Assembly: GCA_015499995.1 (NCBI GenBank)
Contig: JADNRV010000036.1
Coordinates: forward strand, 310,001 to 374,000
Length of the DNA: 64,000 bases
From: Flammula alnicola
Lineage: Eukaryota; Basidiomycota; Agaricomycetes; Agaricales; Strophariaceae
Direction of reading: 5' to 3'
Shown: positions 1 through 10,917 of the stretch, piece after piece
Layout of the letters: the number at the start of each line of letters is the position of its first letter
Position numbering within the stretch: position 1 is the stretch's first letter
Made by a program: the position numbers and the translations under genes
The notes under the pieces: model-generated
Seen by the model: only the letters and a program-made list of their open reading frames with translations
Database searches by the model: none
Told to the model about the DNA's origin: nothing

Positions 1-2299
1 GCTGACTGCATGTCCGCCATGCGCAGTCATCCTCTTCGAGCAACTCCAAATGGCTTGCCGAAGAGAAAACCAAGCACGGCATTACGAATGTTTCTGACAG
101 CGTACTTAAACATAGTTATCTGGAGGTACGGGTGCGGTTGGACCATACAGTCGACGCAGCTGCCAAAGGGTATCAATGAGCCCGCGGATGACGAAGTATT
201 TTGGCGATGACTCGGAAAGCGTCGACGTTATCGTGGCCGAGATTTCTTTTCTTTTGAGATGTACATTAAAGTTAATGAACACAGGCGCACACAGGACGCA
301 CATGCTCTTTCGTCGGTCGGGACTCGGTGCAGTCGAAAAGGATAGCCCTGAGAATACCCGAGGAATGCAATAAATTATAATTTATGAGAGCACCTAGACG
401 ACCATGCCTGATGGAGCTGGATATCTGTAGATGATAATGACCTTTCCCCAGGGGTCCAGATGGCGGCCGGGCAAATCCAATTGCTCAAAATGAGAGATAG
501 GACGGGCCATATCTGACTCCTGAGCTTTAAAAGCTGTCAACCCATTGTTGGTGCTACCGGGAGGTCCTATGGACAGAGCGCAACTTGCAAGGTTCAGCGG
601 CTCCGGTCACGAGACATCAACCTGTCCTCCAACCAAAATGGACTTGAGGAAAGTCACTCGAGCCCGGGTTATTTACATGAACCGCATCTCATTTTCCCCG
701 CCGTTAACGAGATTATAAAATTAAAACGAAACAACAATTCGTCATATTGGAGGATATAAACAGTTCGGCGCGTAAACTTGAGATGCCCGACCTCGGGCTC
801 GTGGTCAAGGAGCGCCACAACTAATTTACGTGGACGATCCATCGCGTGCAGATCTTTCCTGAATCTCTCGCGATGGTGAAGTCCGAACCGGGAAACATAG
901 CACTGAAGACGACTGGGCCTGAAGCTTTTGAACAATAGACACAATCGACGGTGGTGTGCCATCTTTGTTGCTCGTCTATATATATAGTTCGACTGGACAA
1001 GGGAGCAGTAGGTGGCGCTGGCAGAGGTGGGTAAAAGGCGCGTATAAATGGAAACGGAAGGCCGTCTCTCCACTTTTAGATGCACAGTTCGTGAAGGTGA
1101 CCTTTGCCGAGCTGACCGACATGACATCTGTTATGTAAGTACAGAAGACCAGAATTAGGTCTCTAGCTGGACTGGGAGAGAATCGCAATGTCGAACGATG
1201 CGCCCATGGGTGTTTGTGGTCACTGGCCAACCAACCTGGACAAGCCGAGATTGTCGGATGGAAATTCTGTATGCCCGGATTCTCGCTTGAGCCAGCGACT
1301 AGGAAGGATGGGACCGAGAGGTTGGGCACGAGAGCAGGCGTTCTGGGCGTACGGTGTATGATATGTGGCAGAGCGATAAGGGCGACCTGACGTTATCCAG
1401 GGTTGCAGAGAAACAATCTCCAGCCATTTGTCGGTATTTATTGGACACGAAAATCCCTTCAAGTTGGTCGATGCAAGAAAACGAACTTGCAACGCTCATG
1501 GAAAATCGGTTCCATCTGCAAGCTCTGATGGCGGGTGGTTTACAATAATAGTTCGGTGATATCTGCGAGAGCGTACGATATCGGTCCAAAAACGGTGGGC
1601 TCTTCAGGCACGCAGCCCATTGCAGAAGTGTTGGTAGCACAAAGTCCGCGTAAGTTTGTGATAGTTGTTTGTTTCAGCCACGCTGTCTCTCACGTCCAAG
1701 ATTGGACATGACTTGACTGTCATTTGAGAATCTGGGGACCCAGCAAGCGAGCCCTATCTTCCAGCGAGGGGACGAGTATTGCGACAGGAACAAGGGGATC
1801 GGGTTGGAGAAAAGTGAAGATGGATGATATATGGACGCTAAGGGGAGCTGATGTGTTTCTGCCAAGAGCATGAAACACGATTTCTAAAGGTGCACGTGAT
1901 CTTGTAAGGAGAAAGTGCCTTGTCGGTCCATCTTTCCGTCGTACTTCGAATGGAGTGAGGGACAGTTAGAGGTAACAGCATACAACTGTCTCCGGCCCTC
2001 TGCCTTTCTTCCTTCGCACACAGTTTCCTCCCTAACCACACACAAGACACAATACCAGAGACCATAATACCCCTATACCGACCCAGCTTTCGCCATTTTT
2101 CACCTTATCACACCTCTATCTATTTCAAAGAGGTGTGTAGTCGTGTTTTTGCCCGATTTGTCGCCGGCCAAACTCAGACCAGTCCACAACAGCCCCGTCA
2201 TAACAGCGTGCCCCCATTGCGCTGGAAAATTCAGTCCATACATATCCCCCCGCCCAAGGAAGCAGCAGCAGCAACGCGATCAGCCGGAGGAGGGATGCC
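1..2299. other. Intergenic stretch, no supported gene
   Basis: Open frames here are short, overlap on both strands, and show no recognisable domain or plausible splice chain. The last 200 bases are pyrimidine-rich and lead into the OPT transporter start, so they probably hold its promoter and 5' leader. Nothing else is visible. Confidence 0.5.
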
Positions 2300-5200
2300 A
2301 TGAGCCGGTTTCATTCCAAAGAGGACCTGGTCATAAATCCCTTAGACGAGTACAACCTCAGAGACGCAGAGAAATCGCTGGGTCCTTATCTTGCTTCTTT
2401 TCCATGCCAAGGGGCTTCTACTCACCTTAGATTTAGAGAACCACGCCGATACTTCGTCCACGTATACTGGACGTGGAAGTGGAATACTGAGCTTATTCGA
2501 TCCTAATTATGACAGCCAGTCCGTCCTTGGTGCGTCAATTGTCGATTATTTTCTCATAAATTACTCGTCTTACAACACTGCTGCAGAGGATGATTCCCCC
2601 TACCCCGAAGTTCGTTCTGCAGTGGCAAACTTTGACGACCCAGAAATGCCCGCATCGACCGTACGGGCATGGGTGCTAGGCATAATATGGGCTATTCTGC
2701 TTCCGGGCATGAACCAATTCTTCTACTTCCGTTACCCATCAGTGATCATTGGAGGTGTACGTATCCCTGTCTTTGCATGCGCACTACGATCGCTCATTCC
2801 CACTCGTTCTCCGAATAATGCAGCTTGTTGCGCAGCTCCTCGTATTCCCGTAGGGCGGGCGTGGGTCCGAATATGCCCGTCATACACAGTTCTTGGATTT
2901 GAGCTGAACCCGGGCCCTTTTACTATCAAGGAACACGTGAGTTTGCAGCGGCTTATTAACTTGACAGCGCCCCGAGTGCGTCTGGAAATCATTACAGTGG
3001 CACTGACATGACGTTCGATTAGGTGTTGGTTACAATAATGGCAAGTGTAGGCGCACAAAGCGCATACGCTACGGACATTGTTGCTGTCGAACGGGTTTTG
3101 TATCTGCAAACACGGAATTTCTCATGTAATGCCCTGTGCAAAATTTGCTACGGCCCACGCTAACTGAAATATTGCAGATAATTGGATGCTCGTGATGTCT
3201 ACACAACTGATTGGATTTTCTATCGGCGGCATTGCCCGCCGTTTCCTCGTCGCCCCTCCTTCCATGAGTACGTCCGTTTTCGATAGCGAAATAAAATCTC
3301 TGAATTTACATAGTTTGGCCCAATACCCTGGTCTCATGCGCGCTCTTCAATACCCTCCATTCTCAAACCTACGCCGGTATCGGACCTCGCGATGGAATCA
3401 CAAGAGAGCGCTTTTTTCTTTACGCCTTTGTCGGGGCTATTATCTGGTGTATGTGTTCCTTTTACTCGCTCAGTGTTCGTTATCTCCGTATCTCCCATTT
3501 TTTTTCTTCCAGTCGTTCTCCTTTAATCCGCGAAACTCATCACCGGTGTTTGCTTCCCCTAGATATCGTCCCCGGCTACCTTTTCCAGGCTCTCAGGTAT
3601 TTCTTTATCTGTGCCTCAACGGTCAAATTTTCGGGATCATGACTGACCCTTATTTCCCCCTTCGCGTAGTGTTTTCACCTGGGTGAGTATCCAGATATCC
3701 AGGGTCCCGAAAGCCCCTAACTTTGTCTATAGGTGTGCTGGATATTCCCCAACAATGTTGTAAGTAAATCACAAGCTCTGAGTTGCTTCTTATCACTTAA
3801 TATCGGATAACCCACCATCAGAAAGTCAACCAGTTGTTTGGGTAAGTCCTCACTGAATTTGCACAAAGTAATGTTGCCGATGTTGAAATCTCATGAATTA
3901 TTAGATACCACAGCGGTTTAGGATTTTCTCTGCTATCACTCGACTGGAACCAGATCGCTTTTATCGGTAGTCCGTGAGTACATTGGTTACTTTTCCCGTG
4001 ATGCGAGGAATCGCTTGTTTCTCATGCTGTCTACTGCAGGCTTGCTACACCATGTACGTTTCGTTAAAAAATCCCGTTCACCTCATCTAGATGGCTGAAT
4101 TCGTCGCAACAAAGGGTGGGCAGAGGCGAACGTTATGATTGGTTTCTTCTTCTTCTACTGTAAGTTTTGTTTTGGAAGTGACAGAAGCGCCGGCCTTTTT
4201 AACGAATTTGTTCCGCGTTAGGGTTCTTGACACCCCTACTCTATGTGCGTTGGAGGGTGCAAATCATTATCGCATTGTCTCACTGCAAGTTTCTCATAGT
4301 ACAAGAATGTCTGGCACAGCCAGTACATGCCGTCAGTCATGTCTTTCATAGATTTCCTTGCTCTTGGTTTTGACGCTGTTGCTTATAACAGGATTTCCTC
4401 GCTGATAGCTTACGACAATACCGGGAAACCGTACGACGTATTACGAGTCTTGACTGCCGACCACTCCTCCCTCAATATCACAGCCTATCAAGATTATAGT
4501 CCTTTGTTTCTCCCGTGAGTCGTTGTTTTTTTAATTTATCATCAACACCCAGACTATTGATGCTGGCTCGCAGAACGGCCTTTGCCATGTCCTATGGTCT
4601 TTCCTTCCTATCTATAACTGGTAAAGTCAAATATATGCACCTAATTTTGACGAGTTTTGTTGATCTGTTGCGTTTCGTGATTCGTAGCGACAATCACACA
4701 TGGTGAGCGCGCGTTGCGACTGTTTGTCAAGCCGCCGCCGGCGGCGGTTGCTGACTGTGCAATGATCTAGCTATTATTCACTTTTACAAACCCATCCGTC
4801 TACAGTTCGGGCGCGCCATGCGGGAGCAACCGGATATCCATGCGCGGCTGATGTCGCGTTATCCCCAAGGTGTGTACCCGCTCTGACCCATCAATTCACC
4901 TTCGTTGTGTCGAGCTTGGGCGCTGACATCATGATGGCAGTCCCGGAGTGGTATTATGTATGCATCTTTGGTATGTCGTACCTTACTGCTTTCGAAGAGA
5001 GGACGGAAGCTCACGATTAAACAGTAATCACTTTCATCTTCGCGTGCGTTTGTATACAAGTGTGGCCGTCGGGTATGACGATATGGGCGCTTATTATCGC
5101 GCTCCTTATATGTGGGTGTGCTTTCTTTTATGGGTCCTGTGCCGGTTCTTATGACGTGACAGCCGCGTTTTATGTGATACCCATCGGAATGATCCAGGCG

Positions 5201-7011
5201 GTCACGAACAGACAAGTTGGGTTAAAGTGAGTGCTGCGTGACAGAGTTGAATGCAGAAAGCGTATTGATGCTGGCTCGCGACAGCGTCATTACTGAGCTC
5301 ATTGTGGGCTTCATGATTCCTGGGAAGCCTAATGCTATGATGATGTACGTTTCTGCGTTACCTTTTTCTTGATTCTTCAGTACTAACGCTTTGCTCTAGT
5401 TTCAAGGTATTTTTGTGGCCCGCCTTTTTAACCTTTTGAGCTTATATTCTGCCAGACCTATGGATACATTACAATGTCACAAGGTGGGGCCAGTCTCTAC
5501 GGTTAGTTGAAAGCGACATTTTGGCTAATGCAATGGCAAATAGCTTTGCAATTTACAGCTGACTTCAAACTCGGACAGTCAGTCTTGACCGTTTTGGGTT
5601 GGAAATATGAGACTGATTCGTTCTTCTTTGCAGTTACATGAAGGTAGCGTCACTAACTTGCGTTATTCGACTGCTCGTCAATACTATCTGCTTTCAGATA
5701 CCTCCACGACCGATGTTCTGGTGTCAGATTGTTGCTACTGTTGTTGCTGGAACTGTTCAGCTCGGTGTCCAGTCTTGGTGTGTCGCATCCTGTATGATAA
5801 CCTGCACCTTCTGACCCACTATTTGCAGGATGTTTACTAATATTATGTGCGCATATATTTAACTTCTAGGTGTTCTCTATTTATAAAATGTCAACTAGGA
5901 ACGTCTGTCATTCTGACCAAAAGAACAAGTGCGTGATAATAGGCTTTTTCTCTTCGTATTTAATCTGAATACTTGTTGTACTCGTTTCAGCTTCACTTGT
6001 GCTTCGACGCAGGTCTTCGGAACAGCCTCCATCATTGTAAATTGCTTTACTCCGTGCACGCGGCTTGGCGATGCTGACTGCGGACTCTAGTGGGGTGTGA
6101 TCGGCCCCGGCCAGCAGTTTACAAAGGGCCAAATTTACTAGTGAGTCCTTATCTCTACGTTCCAGAATAGAATTCTGACTCTTACCATAGCGGTGTGTCC
6201 ATGTCATATTCCATGAAAAAATTCCTTGACGAAGCAAGTTCAGGTTTAAGTTTCTTCTTTCTCATCGGCGCCGCATGCCCCGTCCTGCTCTGGATGTTTA
6301 CCCGACGATACCCCAATACCACTTTAAATTATCTTAAGTATGTCCTCGCTTCTCTTGTTGCCATTTCCCAGGCTGATCGTCCGCATCTTGACCCCAGTTT
6401 CCCGTGAGTATTTTTGACTTTCGCTATCTTTCTCGGCGGAGGCTTGACTCAGGCTACAACCAGTCTTATTTTTTCCGGTGTGGGTCAAATACCACCAGCA
6501 ACCGCAGTCAACTACGTACCATGGGCTATTATCGGCTTCATCTTCCAATACGTGGTCAGACGAAAGCACTTCTCGTACTGGGCCAAGTACAATTGTGAGT
6601 GGAGTGGGAAGCCTGGGTGTTATTAAACTCTGTTTGCTTACATGTCTGCATGCGTGTAGATGTTCTGTCTGCTGCGCTTGATGCTGGGACCGCGGTTGGG
6701 CTGATTTTGGTATTTTTCTGGTCAGCGAACCCTTTTTTCTCTTCTGCCTCTTTAACACCGCTAATGTCCTGGAAAGTCTACAATATCCGTTGGACGGAAG
6801 CATTGGGAGGTCTAATATCCAGCAATGGTGTGTCTGTTCTTCTTTCTGCCGACGCTCTTTTCTAAGCAGTGTTTACATCATCGTGTCATTGCACAGGTGG
6901 GGAAATACGGTCTATAAGAACACTCTCGATTGGAATATGACCTCCCTTCGGAAGTTGACCAATGGAGGGACCTTTGGGTATGATATCTCATTCTTTCAAA
7001 TCAGTTCCTAG
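2300..7011 (+). CDS. OPT-family oligopeptide transporter, with one apparent frameshift
   Basis: Multi-pass membrane protein of the oligopeptide transporter (OPT) family, expected to import small peptides or peptide-metal compounds by proton symport. Spliced exons give, in order, EDDSPYPEVRSAV, the NQFFYFRYPSVIIGG segment, NPGPFTIKEH, WLLV-type MLVMSTQLIGFSIGG, VPGYLFQALS, VCWIFPNNVKVNQLFG, SYGLSFLSIT, IPIGMIQAVTNRQVGLN, IPGKPNAMM, IGPGQQF, GQIPPATAVNYVPW and WWGNTVY, all family hallmarks. About 38 short introns were placed, several exons being only 6-15 bases. The start at MSRFHSK joins in frame to EKSLDLENHADTSS. Where the family reads LVAQLL-x-x-P-x-G, the frame breaks at the CCC run at 2847-2849, giving a TAG at 2851. 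A shifted 3' splice site could bypass this with loss of a few residues. Otherwise the protein looks complete to its end. Confidence 0.9.
6398..6403 (+). other. 6-base micro-exon of the OPT transporter
   Basis: The six bases TTTCCC lie between a 60-base intron (6338-6397, ending CCCCAG) and another 60-base intron (6404-6463, GTGAGT...ACCAG). Only this splicing joins NTTLNYL to LIFSGVGQIPP in frame as NYLNFPLIFSG, which matches the usual OPT spacing. Other exons of 7 (5400-5406), 10 (5634-5643), 14 (4040-4053) and 15 (4688-4702) bases occur in the same gene. Confidence 0.65.
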
Positions 7012-7531
7012 CTGACGAAGAGCGGTATAGCGCCAAAAAATGGTAGATACTGTATTTATTTGTATCATTAGTAGGTATTAGGTATTTAGATAGGCGCGTC
7101 GGTCATTTGAAGGCAGCATTTAGTGGTAACGAATTTGACTGCGATCAGTACTTGTATTCAAATAAACTGTAGTTCACCTCGCCTCGATTTCTCAAAGCCA
7201 ATCAAACCGTAGAAACGTTCTATTGCCAAACGCTGAGGAACGTTCGAGCCCTCCAGACTCGGGTTTGTTTGGCAGTCAACAAACGTTTCTGACTCGCACA
7301 GACACGTCCACAACTTTCTCTCTCACCACAACCATCGCCTTCGAGTCATGTCTACAATTTGCACAGCTTGAAAGGTGAGAGTGACTCGGTCTGTTTATTC
7401 ACCAAGCTTATAAGTCGCAGCAGATCCGGAGTTGCAGCCCAATCCCAAAAAATGATTACTCGAATATTCAGAACTCACTCAAAACACAAAGCCGCAATTT
7501 TTCTACATACATAGACGCACAACACTTCTAG
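7012..7531. other. Intergenic, promoter region of the next gene
   Basis: Holds the 3' flank of the OPT gene and the likely promoter of the gene starting at 7532. Two copies of an AACGTTC-type word occur around 7213 and 7241. No open frame of interest was seen. Confidence 0.4.
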
Positions 7532-8944
7532 ATGTTCGGAGAATCCGAATCCGAGAGCCCTCGAGTTCCCAGCCCTTGGGATTCACTTATTTCTACTCCA
7601 CCGTCTCCTATTCCAGGACAGACACGGACGCACACTCCTAGCCCTCTTGCTGCCGAACTTATTCCAAGGCTCGTTCCAGAAGCGGATGATGGGAATGTCG
7701 AATACAAACTACAGCTGCTCAACCCATCTCCAGCGCGCTTCGCCCGCTTGGTCACTCAGATGAAGTGGCGTCTTCTCGAGGGAGGTGGCCAGGCGTACTA
7801 CGAACTCGGTGTCGCAGATTCGGGGGAACTTATCGGGTTGCCGAGGGAGGAGCTCGAGCAGAGCTTGGAGACGCTCGAGATGATGGCTGGCGAGATAGGT
7901 GCCAGCGTCATTGTCGTGAAAGAGATTGAGGTGCCGGCCGTGATGGCCACTCTGGCGAAGCGCAGTGGCGAATGGGCAGGCGGGGGCGGAAAACGGGCGT
8001 TGAAGCACGAGGGGACGCCATCCTCGCTGGAGGGTGGCTATTCGACGGTGACAACGGAGACGGAGACGGATCTTGATTCTTTCTCGGAGACAGACTTGGA
8101 GGACCTTTCAGTGACGGTGGTGTTTGAGCAGAGTCGCACCACCATTGACTCCTCGGGCATATTCTCTATGGACGAAGACTCTGCAGCGGACGACGAACGA
8201 CCAAACTTGCAGACACGGTTCTCGATCGACCTCGAGATCTCTTCGGTCTTCAAGCCCCGTCCTATGCGTATGCGTATGCACAACCACCCGCATTACGCAC
8301 ACTCCACCGGCGGGAAGAATAAAAGGGCAAAGAAGTACAAGCATCTTAGTATGCTGGCTTCGTCGCCAGGCCACGCACATCTGCAGCACGACGATGCAGT
8401 CGCAGAGCCGACGAATGAGACCACGAAAAGCTACCTTCGGCGGCAGGGCCGGGATAGACGAAGGGAGGAAAAGAAAAAGGTGTTGGAGGCTCGCGCCACG
8501 CAGACGGTTGACGGCGACGCAGAGCTATCTCGACAGGAAACTCTCAAAGCCCCTCCAGCTTCTGCCGAGGCAGAAACCGACAAGCTCATCACCGGCCTAG
8601 AGGCACTGCACGTCGGCCTTGTGGAGGAACCAGCCCCGATGGCTGCCATCGCTGACTCTGCCACCCTCGACATGTCGAGCATAGCCGACTTTGGCGATGA
8701 TGACGGCGATGACGATGTATTTGCACCCCCAACCGCCTTGCCCTCGTTCCCTACGTTTTCTGCGGAGTCGACTGGGGAGTCGCATCTGGATGTCGACGCA
8801 GCGGTCATTGGTATTGTTGGCGCTCTCGGCGCAACTGGAAATGGAGAGAAGGAGCAGCCGAGGTTGATCGTAGAGGCGCTGGTTGTGCGCAAGATGTCCC
8901 TTGGCGAGGCGTTCTTGGATTTTGGCGGGTTCTCGTTGATTTGA
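7532..8944 (+). CDS. Stand-alone GTPBP1/2-like N-terminal domain protein
   Basis: Single uninterrupted frame of 470 residues. Residues about 55-135 contain EYKLQLLNPSPARF, LVTQMKWRLLEGGGQAYYE, LGVADSGELIGL and SLETLEMMAGEIGA. This is the pattern I recognise from the region ahead of the GTPase domain in eukaryotic GTPBP1/GTPBP2-type translational GTPases. No P-loop (GxxxxGKS/T), switch or NKxD motif follows. The rest is acidic and Ser/Thr-rich, a basic stretch near 295-325, and a final hydrophobic-plus-acidic motif LVVRKMSLGEAFLDFGGFSL. It may be a truncated paralogue, or a separate fungal family sharing only this module. The function is unknown; a role linked to ribosomes or translation is only an inference. 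The absence of introns contrasts with its neighbours. Confidence 0.7.
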   Translation: MFGESESESPRVPSPWDSLISTPPSPIPGQTRTHTPSPLAAELIPRLVPEADDGNVEYKLQLLNPSPARFARLVTQMKWRLLEGGGQAYYELGVADSGELIGLPREELEQSLETLEMMAGEIGASVIVVKEIEVPAVMATLAKRSGEWAGGGGKRALKHEGTPSSLEGGYSTVTTETETDLDSFSETDLEDLSVTVVFEQSRTTIDSSGIFSMDEDSAADDERPNLQTRFSIDLEISSVFKPRPMRMRMHNHPHYAHSTGGKNKRAKKYKHLSMLASSPGHAHLQHDDAVAEPTNETTKSYLRRQGRDRRREEKKKVLEARATQTVDGDAELSRQETLKAPPASAEAETDKLITGLEALHVGLVEEPAPMAAIADSATLDMSSIADFGDDDGDDDVFAPPTALPSFPTFSAESTGESHLDVDAAVIGIVGALGATGNGEKEQPRLIVEALVVRKMSLGEAFLDFGGFSLI

Positions 8945-10917
8945 GCTTGTTTCCTTGTAAAAAATTCCTATCGCACCGACTGAAGTGCTGTGTTGTGTGA
9001 TTTTATTTTTCTTCTTTATTCATCTTCTTGATTTATTGGCAAGATGTTTGTACCTACGGCTTCTGTGTTTTATTTTTCTGTACTCGATCGCTTACCATTT
9101 GTAAAAGTTTATTTCTTCTTGTAATCGTTTCTCCGAGGGTATTTCGAGAGACTGTACATTGTTGCCCTCCTGACCTCACTCTGTGAAATCCTGGACGATG
9201 CCACCCCCTCATACCCTCGTATCTCCCTCGAATGAGATTTCGCGCCGAGCTGGTGGGTTTTCGTGCGGTGGTGCTGGGGCGAAGCTTAACGAGGCTGGGA
9301 GACATAACATAAGTACTCGGGTTTATAATTAAAGTACCGAGCTAGGAGGTGGTATGATTTTCGCACATTACATCGGCGTTTCTGCGAAGCTTTGGGGCGT
9401 ATCATATAAGAAACGTTTAAGCCTTCAGGCTCTGCCAGATGTGCGCCAAATTGTGAGGCGCATATCTCTAGCGAGTAAGTACTCTATAGGACGTCGCATG
9501 TGGTCAGTTGGTTAATGGATCGAAAGCTAGAAAATAGCAGAATGCCGGAATTTTTCAACGTTTGTTTTGTATTCTAAGTATCCCAACTTCATCATAAACA
9601 ACTTGCGTAAGTATTGGCGTTCGCCGCCCTCTTGCCAGTTCGGAACGCTTCTGTGTTGTAGTTGGTCGGCAGAATGGATTTTAGCTCTCAAAGGCGCCTT
9701 TTGGCTTTAAATTACACAGAAAAATTCAAAACGCTCTTTTTTTATGCAACATACATACATGGCTTGAAGTTGTAGAACTTGAATTAGGTACACACTCCGG
9801 GACTCAGCGCGTCGGATCACGACCTCTGGAGTCACTGGTCACTTAAGTAGTCACTAGTCACGCATTTGTGGCGTAGCGGCTTGCAACGGAGGTTCTTCAA
9901 GTTTTCCCTCTTTGATCCAAACTTTTTCAACCATTTCCACCTTGCATTGGGCATCGCATATTCACAGAATATTTGATACCTTCCTTTAGCATCAAGATGA
10001 AGGTCAAAATACTCGCTTGACTGAAAACCCGCTGGCTAGAACCTGAAAGTTGACGTTTGTTCGGAATTCCTGGACTCGGAGAATAGAAAAAAGTTTATGG
10101 TAGCAACCAGTGCCCTTGAGTGGTGTTGCAAGAGCTTCGTCTCGTCTCTTGGAGGCACCGTTGTCAAGGTTCAAAACGGATGCAGTGTTCTCTCGCTCTG
10201 GAATCCAAACAGTCTCAACCATTGCTTGGCTGGTCTAGTGTACGCTATCCCATGTGGCGGATAAAGCTTGATGGCCGCCGGAAAATTCCATTTGGGCCTC
10301 TAATGTGTTGGAAAGCGTTGGATTCTTCGAGCAAGTACGTACATCATTAACTAAGTGTATTGACAACTGAAGCTTCTGTATCCTTAAGGACTTGTGGTAT
10401 CTTCAGAGGACTCTGTCGTCCAGTAACAGAACCATCCCACAAAGGAACACCCATCAATTGTGATTCGACAGACTTAAATATATTTGCATTCTCTTTAAGC
10501 CCCATTCTCTTCACTTAATTTTGGTTGCGTGCCCAGCGGCATTGGATGATAGAGATCAGATCGCACACGGACTTTATTCTGAATGCCTTCATAATCCGTA
10601 CGGAGGCTCCTAACGACTCGTTAACCAAAGCGAAGTGCATTCAGGATGCACAACAACATGCACAGAAGAGGGTATTTCTGGACCTGGTCAGATGCTGAAC
10701 CGAATAATAGTCACTCAACCAGGTTGTCTTACCTCATTTCTTCACGACATGCTATTGCACCGAGGACCTTGGATATCGGAGAATGTTATACACGGAATTA
10801 CTATTTTCTGCGCCGCACAGGTGCGCAAATTTTTACGATCAATTCGCGAATAATTGAAGGCGTATAAGACTTGGCACCTTGCGCAAACGCTTTCAGATAA
10901 CGCCATTCATCTCTATC
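8945..10917. other. Intergenic stretch, no supported gene
   Basis: About 2 kb without a convincing gene. Two similar minus-strand segments near 9890-9965 and 10125-10235 share an MVE-x-VWI-x-E reading, suggesting a small duplicated sequence, but neither has conserved context or splice sites. The last few hundred bases should contain the promoter of the P450 gene. Confidence 0.4.

Noticed and set aside
669..1127. 152-residue minus-strand open frame
   Set aside because: Composition is basic and irregular, with no domain, no splice context and overlapping frames on the other strand.
9876..10235. Two minus-strand segments reading MVE-x-VWI-x-E, considered as a duplicated small gene or pheromone precursor
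   Set aside because: No CaaX end, no second exon and only about 35 alike bases; too weak.
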